Origin: Candidatus Omnitrophota bacterium
GTDB taxonomy: Bacteria > Omnitrophota > Koll11 > JAHIPI01
NCBI GenBank assembly: GCA_028718265.1
Contig: JAQUMG010000006.1
Coordinates: forward strand, 1-25,232
Reading direction: 5' to 3'
Length of the DNA stretch: 25,232 bases
Below, piece by piece: positions 7,662 through 14,158 of the stretch (position 1 is the first letter of the stretch; every line of letters begins with the position of its first letter). The notes under the pieces are model-generated. The model had not been told where the DNA came from, ran no database searches, and saw only the letters and a list, made by a program, of their open reading frames with translations. Made by a program: the position numbers and the translations under genes.

Positions 7662-8595
7662 AAAGCGACCTATTCCTCATTTTTCTAATTATTCCGGAAA
7701 TAAATCCTGATATCTGAGCAGCATCTCTTACAATAAACACGATCGGCAAAATAAAATACGTTCCCATCTCACATTTAATACCTTTAAACCAACCATAATG
7801 TTTTGTCACTGTAAAACCTATCCATATAATATATAAAAGTAATGCAAAAAATAACAAGTTCCTATACTTTGTCATGCCTATGACCGCAAAAAAAATCACC
7901 GTTATAATAAAAATAATCTTTCGAATGTGAAACCAAGCTCTCAAGCTAAGATATCCGCTAGATTTTGACTGATCATAAAATTGTTTAAAAAAATCCGAGA
8001 TTCTTGATCGCGCCTGCCAATATACACGCGCCTTGTCATTGACAGCTGTCTTAAATCCCATATCGCATATCTTTGATTTAAATATAGTGTCTTCACTGCT
8101 TCCTAAATCCTCAGGATAGCCTCCCGTTTTTTCCCAAACCTCTTTTTTGTGGGCCATGGAAGCTACAGAGGTACTAAACCCATCGGGTTCTGTTGATAAT
8201 ACAAAACATGTTTCGAGCAAAGTCTTTGGAGCAGGTTTGCATAGGCCGTATACTACCTCAACCGCGGTATTTTCTTCAAACGGTTCAATCAATTCTTCTA
8301 GCCAATTCTGCGCAGGTACGCAACCGGCATCTATTGAAGCAATAATGTTATTTTTTGAATGTGCTATTGAAGTATTACGACCTTTGCCAGCAAAAGCATG
8401 TGGCAGACAAATAAGCCTTATAAAATCATTTTTTTTTGCATAGCTATTTATTATCTGCACAGTATTGTCCGTAGAGCCACCGTCGGTTATAACTATTTCA
8501 TCAGGCAGTCTGGATTGAGACAAAAGCGCATCAAGCAACACCGCTATACTTGACGCCTCATTCTTCACGGGGACTATGACGGAGACTTTAAGCAT
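7651..8595 (-). CDS. Family 2 glycosyltransferase, downstream paralogue with C-terminal membrane segments
   Basis: 314-residue GT2 (GT-A fold) enzyme: VSVIVPVKNE start, TDGGSTDNT nucleotide-binding loop (37-45), then SIDAGC (87-92) where the DxD-type metal site normally lies. HKKEVWEKTGGYPEDLGSSED (about 148-168) is the acceptor-side loop, with the ED pair typical of the family. Two hydrophobic segments near residues 218-255 and another at the end anchor it to the inner membrane. Codons 1-107 and 12 bases of upstream DNA are identical, base for base, to the neighbouring GT2 gene. The remaining two thirds match at only about half the residues by eye. No Shine-Dalgarno sequence precedes the ATG. 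Its stop overlaps the start of the next gene. Confidence 0.85.
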   Translation of the reverse strand: MLKVSVIVPVKNEASSIAVLLDALLSQSRLPDEIVITDGGSTDNTVQIINSYAKKNDFIRLICLPHAFAGKGRNTSIAHSKNNIIASIDAGCVPAQNWLEELIEPFEENTAVEVVYGLCKPAPKTLLETCFVLSTEPDGFSTSVASMAHKKEVWEKTGGYPEDLGSSEDTIFKSKICDMGFKTAVNDKARVYWQARSRISDFFKQFYDQSKSSGYLSLRAWFHIRKIIFIITVIFFAVIGMTKYRNLLFFALLLYIIWIGFTVTKHYGWFKGIKCEMGTYFILPIVFIVRDAAQISGFISGIIRKMRNRSLYGS

Positions 8596-8607
8596 ATAGT
8601 TAATTTG
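8275..8607 (-). repeat. 333-bp exact repeat, downstream copy
   Basis: Every base of 8275-8607 equals 9246-9578 (offset 971). It covers codons 1-107 of a GT2 gene plus 12 bases upstream of its ATG. Those 12 bases match the end of the ligase gene (part of its last codons plus TAA) at the other copy. The sequences diverge sharply at both edges. Recent gene conversion fits best; an assembly artefact must be excluded. Confidence 0.97.
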
Positions 8608-8615
8608 TTAAAAAA

Positions 8616-9566
8616 TTATGGCAAGCTATGTCCAATCAACCGCTCTTTTATTCTCTTGGCAACTCCGGAAAAAAAACCACATATTTGCGACATATCTCTG
8701 GCTATTACCGTCGCTGGTATAATCAAATATGCCTTCGGTTTATTCCATACTTGTTTAAACCAATCATAATGTGTCACTACAGCAATAAAAATCCATGCAA
8801 TATAAAGCAGTGCGACAATCAATAAAAACATATGATTTTTCAACGTTCCTGCTATAAGAAAAACTAAAACGAGTGACACAAATGCAATCTTTCGAATATA
8901 AAACATTTTTCTCAGTCCCAAATAACCATTCGTTTTAGATTGCCAATAAAACTGCTTAAAAAACCCTAAAATTGTCGATCTAGGTTGCCAGTAAACAATC
9001 GCGCTGCTTTTGTATTGCACCTTAAACTTTTCACGCTTTATTTTTGATAAAAATACCGTATCCTGTACAGTACGCAAATTTTCAGGATACCCTTCCACTT
9101 TTTCCCAAACCTCTTTTTTGTGGGCCATAGACACAACCGAAATAGTAAAACCTATGGGCTCTGTAGTTAACACAAAACATTTTTCAAGCAAAGTTTTAGG
9201 CATAGGCCTATACATGCCATACACTATATCCGTAGAAGAATCTTTTTCAAACGGTTCAATCAATTCTTCTAGCCAATTCTGCGCAGGTACGCAACCGGCA
9301 TCTATTGAAGCAATAATGTTATTTTTTGAATGTGCTATTGAAGTATTACGACCTTTGCCAGCAAAAGCATGTGGCAGACAAATAAGCCTTATAAAATCAT
9401 TTTTTTTTGCATAGCTATTTATTATCTGCACAGTATTGTCCGTAGAGCCACCGTCGGTTATAACTATTTCATCAGGCAGTCTGGATTGAGACAAAAGCGC
9501 ATCAAGCAACACCGCTATACTTGACGCCTCATTCTTCACGGGGACTATGACGGAGACTTTAAGCAT
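8616..9566 (-). CDS. Family 2 glycosyltransferase, upstream paralogue with C-terminal membrane segments
   Basis: 316-residue paralogue of the next gene in the operon, with the same architecture: GT-A catalytic part, TDGGSTDNT loop, SIDAGC, acceptor-side loop HKKEVWEKVEGYPENLRTVQD and hydrophobic C-terminal segments. Its first 107 residues are identical to the paralogue, while the acceptor-binding and membrane parts differ throughout. The two probably share a donor sugar but act on different acceptors. Its ATG lies four bases after the stop of the ligase/polymerase gene. The shared block here includes that gene's last codon and stop, so this copy sits in what looks like the original context. 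An A9 run in the coding strand (9400-9408) is a potential slippage site. Confidence 0.85.
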   Translation of the reverse strand: MLKVSVIVPVKNEASSIAVLLDALLSQSRLPDEIVITDGGSTDNTVQIINSYAKKNDFIRLICLPHAFAGKGRNTSIAHSKNNIIASIDAGCVPAQNWLEELIEPFEKDSSTDIVYGMYRPMPKTLLEKCFVLTTEPIGFTISVVSMAHKKEVWEKVEGYPENLRTVQDTVFLSKIKREKFKVQYKSSAIVYWQPRSTILGFFKQFYWQSKTNGYLGLRKMFYIRKIAFVSLVLVFLIAGTLKNHMFLLIVALLYIAWIFIAVVTHYDWFKQVWNKPKAYLIIPATVIARDMSQICGFFSGVAKRIKERLIGHSLP

Positions 9567-9578
9567 ATAGTTAATTTG
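9246..9578 (-). repeat. 333-bp exact repeat, upstream copy (probable donor)
   Basis: Partner of 8275-8607. Here the 12 bases before the ATG are the genuine 3' end of the O-antigen ligase-type gene (AAT TAA CTAT), which makes this the likelier donor. Confidence 0.97.
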
Positions 9579-10833
9579 CCTCGTCAGAATTGTTTAATAT
9601 TTTTGCAGATAATACATATATGAAGCAAAAAATATACCACAGGATAGAATAAGTATCCACTAAAGGTGATTCTACGATATTATATAATGACACTAATGCA
9701 ACCACGGAAAAGCATAATACGCCGAAAAAATAATTATACCTAAATAAGCGTATGCTGCGCCGCCAAGTATCTATGAAAAATATGTAGAAAAATACACTGC
9801 CAACCGCTCCAAGCTCATTCAGCACTTCTAGGTATCCATTGTGGGGATGCATAGCAACCCACCCTAAACTATTAAGCAAATTATTCTGCAAAAAAAGAGA
9901 AAATCCGCCAAATCCACACCCTAATATAGGATGCTGTCTTATTATGCTGAACATGAGGCTCCAAATATAAGTACGTCCCGTAAGAGTCGTGTCCTTACCA
10001 AGTGCAGAAACAACATTTTTAAATAGCGACTCGTTAAAAAACAGGCCCTCAAATATTTTAGCAGCACAAAAAAGAACAATTATCAACATAGCAATAAAAA
10101 TCCAAAAGTTTTCCATTTTACTATTTTTAATAAAAATTGGACTGAAAAAAAGTATTATCATAATAAAAAAAGCCACTAACGCTGTCGCGCTGCTAGCCTT
10201 TACGGTAAATAAAACATTAAGTAAAAATAAAAGGACGCACGCAATATTGTTTTTACGATATTCGGTGGGCATTAAAAAAAACAGAAAAAATAAGCTGCCT
10301 ATCACGGCTTGTCTACCAAAACTATTTTTATGCGTGAATATTCCTTTCCAGGCACCTCCATATTGATAATCAATGCCTATATGGGGCATTAAAATTATTA
10401 CAAAAAGAGAAGCTATGCTAATAGTGAGAAGAAGATAATACATTATGGTGAAAAAACTTTTTACACCTTCTTCCTGTGACGCTATCACAAAAGCCACTTC
10501 AATTGAACCAAAGAATAGCAGACACCTACGCAGGGAAACTAAAGGGTAGCTTGACCATGCTATAGATAAAAAAGCATAGCCCACTAGCAGCAGTAATGGC
10601 CAATTTTTTAAGGCGCTATTTTTGATTATCGCCCAACGCTTAGCTATAATAAATAAGTTAACAATAATTAAAACCCCGAAGAATATCTGATTAAACCTAT
10701 CCCCAGTAGCAAAGTTATCTTGCAATGAAATATTTTGTGGGTAGAACAATCGGGCAACCATTGTACCGGCGAATAGAAGCCAAATGTATGAAACAAACGA
10801 TCCAAGCTTATCGTAGTTATAGTTTTTGCTCAC
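9571..10833 (-). CDS. O-antigen ligase/polymerase family membrane protein (Wzy_C/WaaL type)
   Basis: 420-residue protein with about eleven hydrophobic segments and a large loop around 265-335, the layout of O-antigen ligases and Wzy polymerases. Family-typical motifs are visible: GIFTHKNSFGR (164-174), TGRTYIW (285-291), ILGCGFGGF (303-311) and HPHNGYLEVLNELG (329-342). The last carries the periplasmic-loop His seen in WaaL-type proteins. It either polymerises the undecaprenyl-linked repeat or transfers the finished chain to lipid A or protein. As the only such gene here, either role is possible. The start codon is GTG, two bases after the Wzx stop, with AAGGA upstream inside the end of wzx. 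Confidence 0.88.
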   Translation of the reverse strand: MSKNYNYDKLGSFVSYIWLLFAGTMVARLFYPQNISLQDNFATGDRFNQIFFGVLIIVNLFIIAKRWAIIKNSALKNWPLLLLVGYAFLSIAWSSYPLVSLRRCLLFFGSIEVAFVIASQEEGVKSFFTIMYYLLLTISIASLFVIILMPHIGIDYQYGGAWKGIFTHKNSFGRQAVIGSLFFLFFLMPTEYRKNNIACVLLFLLNVLFTVKASSATALVAFFIMIILFFSPIFIKNSKMENFWIFIAMLIIVLFCAAKIFEGLFFNESLFKNVVSALGKDTTLTGRTYIWSLMFSIIRQHPILGCGFGGFSLFLQNNLLNSLGWVAMHPHNGYLEVLNELGAVGSVFFYIFFIDTWRRSIRLFRYNYFFGVLCFSVVALVSLYNIVESPLVDTYSILWYIFCFIYVLSAKILNNSDEAN

Positions 10834-10835
10834 GC

Positions 10836-12302
10836 TTACCTATCCTTAAGAAATACTTTTTTAGCCAACTTAAAGATCACAAAGAAATCGTCTCTGAAAA
10901 AAACATACATAATCAAACAATACGCGCTCAAGCCTAAAGAAATATTTATAAGAAGCTGCCATATTTTTATCAAGTATGCGACATGTAAGAATGGTAGGCT
11001 ATTTATTTTAGCTATAAAGGCAATAATCACAAAATATATACATACATATCTTAAAACAGTTAGGTAAAATCTGCGGTTATCTATCTTGAGTAATCTATTC
11101 GCAAAATATAATGTAGGCAGAGATGTTACGATAGAATGTAGTAAAACGGCCGTTGCAACACCTGCTATTCCGTACCAGACACCCACATATAAAAAAATCA
11201 CTAAAAGAAAAAGACGTGCAGATACTATCTTTAAATCTATATCAGGCCTACCTTTGCTTAAAAATACAGAGCTTGCAGGGTTTGCTATTGTATGTAAAAA
11301 AGCATAAAAACACATTATCTGAATAGGTAGTACTGCCGGCAACCATTTACTACCATAAAATACCGATACGAAACTATCTGCAGAAACGAATAGTATGGCA
11401 AGGAGCGGGGTTATGGCCATCATAATCACTTTAATAGTATTTTGATAAGCAGTCTTCATCTTTTCATCATCATGCTGAATAAGTGAGTAGGCTGGGAAAA
11501 TAACTCGCGTTATCTGATAAACAAATTTAGTTTTCGGCTGAGAAACTGTATTAAAAGCCAAATTATAGTAACCCAGTTTAATCGCTCCGAGGAACTTTCC
11601 AACAAAAAGATTATCTATGTTATCGATGATCCTGCCTAGTATGCTGGAGCCGATACAATTAAGACCGAATCTGATCATTTCTTTAAATTTCGCTTTATTA
11701 AACTTAAACAATGGGTGCCAGTCATATACTACCCAAAAAATTGCCGACCAAAGTAATTCACGAATAACAAAACCCCAAACAAGAGCCCAAACACCAAAAC
11801 CTTTAAATGCTAAAACGCATGTAATTATCCCGTAACCCAACGCCGCTACCGTATTGCGAATAGCTAAAACCTTAAACTTCATCTCCCTATTGAGCATGGC
11901 CCATTGGACACCTCCAAAGGGACTTAGCAAAAAACTTACAGCTATTACAGGCAGGATATTTTTAAGTTGATTGTTGTTAAAAAATAAACTAACCGGGCTG
12001 GCACAAGCTACTGAGATTAGATACAAGAAAAGGCCTGTGCCGCACATAGCCCAAAAGGCGGTGCTCTTATACTCCTCATCTATCTCTTTCTTCTGGATCA
12101 AAGCCGCTTGGAACCCCCATTCCCTCAAAGGTCCTACAAACTCCGTAAATACTAATACCATTGCGAAAATACCAAAATCTTTAGGATCAAGTAGCCTAGC
12201 CAAGACTAGGATCATAGAAAAACTTATAGCCTGCTGTATCGCCTGCCCCAGCATATTCCAAGCTACACCCTTACCCGTTTTCCTAATCAATTGATCGGAC
12301 AT
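10836..12302 (-). CDS. Wzx-type lipopolysaccharide/oligosaccharide flippase (WzxC-like, MOP superfamily)
   Basis: 488-residue polytopic protein with about twelve to fourteen hydrophobic segments. The N-terminus (RKTGKGVAWNMLGQAIQQ, about 6-23) followed by VLARLLDPKDFGIFAMV and EWGFQAALIQKKE is the usual start of WzxC/Polysacc_synt_3 flippases. It moves the undecaprenyl-linked repeat unit to the outer face of the inner membrane, between the cytoplasmic glycosyltransferases and the ligase/polymerase encoded next. AAGGA is six bases before the ATG and overlaps the end of the deacetylase gene, whose stop is one base upstream. Confidence 0.9.
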   Translation of the reverse strand: MSDQLIRKTGKGVAWNMLGQAIQQAISFSMILVLARLLDPKDFGIFAMVLVFTEFVGPLREWGFQAALIQKKEIDEEYKSTAFWAMCGTGLFLYLISVACASPVSLFFNNNQLKNILPVIAVSFLLSPFGGVQWAMLNREMKFKVLAIRNTVAALGYGIITCVLAFKGFGVWALVWGFVIRELLWSAIFWVVYDWHPLFKFNKAKFKEMIRFGLNCIGSSILGRIIDNIDNLFVGKFLGAIKLGYYNLAFNTVSQPKTKFVYQITRVIFPAYSLIQHDDEKMKTAYQNTIKVIMMAITPLLAILFVSADSFVSVFYGSKWLPAVLPIQIMCFYAFLHTIANPASSVFLSKGRPDIDLKIVSARLFLLVIFLYVGVWYGIAGVATAVLLHSIVTSLPTLYFANRLLKIDNRRFYLTVLRYVCIYFVIIAFIAKINSLPFLHVAYLIKIWQLLINISLGLSAYCLIMYVFFRDDFFVIFKLAKKVFLKDR

Positions 12303-12303
12303 A

Positions 12304-13152
12304 TTAATTCCTTAAAATATACAACGGTAATAATCTTTTTATAATAATTTTCTTAATGTGGAATATAATACAATTTTCACATTTTATTTTTTCATTTTTG
12401 ATATCCATAGGCCATCGGAAAAAATGATTTTTAAAATCACTTAGCCACCACTTAGTATCAAAAGTATTTTCAAACCCCGCCTTACTTAATATGGCATCAA
12501 ATTCTTCATATTTTTTTGGAGCAGCAAAAGGATAAGCAAATGCTAAAGGTTTGGTAAAAATATCTTCGTATTCCTTATCTATAGTTATTTCTTTTAACAT
12601 GTCGGCGCTGGCTGTTTTGGTATCATCAGATATTCTAAAATGTGTATTTGTATGAAAACCAATATCCACACCATCTGTTTTTAACTTTACTACTTCTTCG
12701 AGATTTAAAAAGCATTTTTTCTCGTGAGATACACATGCCTCATATTCTTTAGTCATAAAATCCGGTTTTTTGAACGTCTCAGTAAGGATAAAGACCATAT
12801 AAGGGATGCGTCTCCTCAACATATAAGGGTGCAGCTGGGTATATATCTCTTTTAACCCATCATCAAAGGTAAGCAGCACCTTCTTTTTATTATCTTTTTT
12901 TATATAGTTCCTATATGATACAAAGTCGTAACCCGAAGCTTGCATCAGGTTAATAAATTTTTCGAGCTCTTTAAATGAAGGATACCTGAATAGTTTTCTA
13001 GTTGGCAATTTGTCATCACTTATGACATGCCCAAAGAAACAAAGTTTCCGCGGTAGCATCATTATAGCAAGACGCAGAGGAATAATTGAAACGAGAAAAC
13101 TTAAAATTTTGCTGATTATTAATTTTAAGTATTCGTTTATTTTTTTTATCAT
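12304..13152 (-). CDS. Polysaccharide deacetylase (NodB-fold, CE4)
   Basis: 282-residue protein with a hydrophobic N-terminal segment (about 10-33) that probably anchors it in the inner membrane. The NodB metal site is recognisable: LLTFDDG (motif 1, Asp 97/98), GFHTNTH (motif 2, His 167 and His 171) and FAYPFAAP (motif 3, lacking the usual Arg). The C-terminal IIFHIK could supply the motif 5 His. It would remove N-acetyl groups from amino sugars in the growing or finished polysaccharide. It lies five bases after the FemAB-like gene. An A8 run directly follows the ATG (coding strand, 13140-13147), a possible slippage point. The altered motif 3 leaves some doubt about activity. Confidence 0.82.
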   Translation of the reverse strand: MIKKINEYLKLIISKILSFLVSIIPLRLAIMMLPRKLCFFGHVISDDKLPTRKLFRYPSFKELEKFINLMQASGYDFVSYRNYIKKDNKKKVLLTFDDGLKEIYTQLHPYMLRRRIPYMVFILTETFKKPDFMTKEYEACVSHEKKCFLNLEEVVKLKTDGVDIGFHTNTHFRISDDTKTASADMLKEITIDKEYEDIFTKPLAFAYPFAAPKKYEEFDAILSKAGFENTFDTKWWLSDFKNHFFRWPMDIKNEKIKCENCIIFHIKKIIIKRLLPLYILRN

Positions 13153-13157
13153 AGACT

Positions 13158-14090
13158 CTAGAAAGCAGATCGCTTTAATCCGTCATAGTATATGTGCCTA
13201 ATAATTCCCAAAGCTTTGGCAAATAATGGATTCAATGTTATTTTATAATGTACGGTTTTGAGCAACTCCCCGCCGAATGACTTCTTGAATCGAGTTGGAC
13301 CGTGACCAACATCAAGTAAAGCGCCCCCCATATCATAAATGTCGTAACCTTTCTTTTTATAATGCTCTATTATATGCCAATGCACCAGCGAAGAGGCGTT
13401 AAGTTCGGGATCGTCCTTAGCTGACCCTCCTATATAATAGAAAGGATAGTTATTAACCGAAACCACAGCACCTGCTAATAACCGATCATCCTTCCAGGCC
13501 GTGAAAAGCTCGCACGCCTTTTTGCTTAATAGTGCCCACACAAATTTTTTATCTTCAGGAACGAATCTACCCCTCTTAACTGTCTTCAGATATATAGCCC
13601 ACCATGCATTGAATATGGCATCATTTATATCGCGGATCACTAACACGCCCTTCTTTTCAGCACTTTTGATGTTTCTGCGTTTGTAATCAGCCATATTTGA
13701 AAAAAGTGCTTTATTATCTTTTTTAAGATCGATAATATAAGTGGCTCTGGATGAGCGCATTACATTTTTTGTTAGTGCTTCTATAAATTTATTATTATTA
13801 TTATTAGTAACTATCTCTAAGGATGGAGATTTTTCATTCTTAGCAAGAATAAATATTTCGTTCGTTAAAGAATAGCTGGTAGAAGGGAGATAAGCTTTTA
13901 TTTTTAGAGTGATTTTTTTTAACTTATATATAAAAACCGGATTATCCTTGAAAACCAAAGTCTCAACGTTCCTATATTTGGATATAGTTCTCAGTATGAG
14001 CTTATTATACAAAAAATCATCTTCGTGGTAAGCTTTGTTTGTCAATATATCGTTTGGTATATTCACAGCATTACAATTTAATCCTTCCAT
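13158..14090 (-). CDS. FemAB/GNAT-like acyl- or aminoacyl-transferase
   Basis: 310-residue protein with a tandem-GNAT look. The C-terminal half is FemAB-like: a YKRRNIKSAEKKGVLV segment (136-151), LLAGAVVSVNNYPFYYIGGSA (204-224), ELNASSLVHWHIIEHYKKKGYDIYDMGG (229-256) and TRFKKSFGGELL (266-277). FemAB-family proteins join amino acids from aminoacyl-tRNA to cell-wall precursors, and relatives occur in exopolysaccharide clusters. Here it may acylate or aminoacylate the glycan. It is the first gene of the polysaccharide operon. A poly-Asn run (96-100) comes from a short ATT repeat in the DNA. The ATG at 14090 is the first start in frame and has no clear ribosome site; a strong hairpin ends five bases upstream, so the start is less certain than the gene. 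Confidence 0.8.
   Translation of the reverse strand: MEGLNCNAVNIPNDILTNKAYHEDDFLYNKLILRTISKYRNVETLVFKDNPVFIYKLKKITLKIKAYLPSTSYSLTNEIFILAKNEKSPSLEIVTNNNNNKFIEALTKNVMRSSRATYIIDLKKDNKALFSNMADYKRRNIKSAEKKGVLVIRDINDAIFNAWWAIYLKTVKRGRFVPEDKKFVWALLSKKACELFTAWKDDRLLAGAVVSVNNYPFYYIGGSAKDDPELNASSLVHWHIIEHYKKKGYDIYDMGGALLDVGHGPTRFKKSFGGELLKTVHYKITLNPLFAKALGIIRHIYYDGLKRSAF
13791..13806. repeat. (ATT)5 microsatellite
   Basis: Five ATT units plus one base encode the five consecutive Asn residues of the FemAB-like protein. As a triplet repeat it can change length without breaking the frame. Confidence 0.8.
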
Positions 14091-14095
14091 ATTAA

Positions 14096-14129
14096 GTAAA
14101 ATGGGGACAAACCATTGTCCCCATTTTAC
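14096..14129. terminator. 15-bp perfect hairpin: terminator or REP-like palindrome
   Basis: Arms 14096-14110 and 14115-14129 pair perfectly over 15 bases (GTAAAATGGGGACAA and its complement) around a 4-base loop. It lies 30 bases after the stop of the giant surface-protein gene and five bases before the next ATG. The AT-rich stem base and the following TTAAT could act as a weak U-tract, so it may terminate the upstream transcript. The palindromic TGGGGACA core also resembles REP-like repeats that I recall near IS200-type (RAYT) transposases in other genomes. No transposase is present here. Confidence 0.6.
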
Positions 14130-14151
14130 ACAAAAATATCACCTTATTCAA
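14123..14151 (-). promoter_or_regulatory. Candidate promoter of the polysaccharide operon
   Basis: On the minus strand TTGAAT (14146-14151) and TAAAAT (14123-14128) are 17 bases apart, in the only substantial gap between the giant surface-protein gene and the nine-gene operon. Transcription would start inside the hairpin at 14096-14129, leaving a leader of about 25-30 bases. Since the -10 is part of that hairpin, the promoter and hairpin readings compete. Confidence 0.4.
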
Positions 14152-14158
14152 TCTATCA

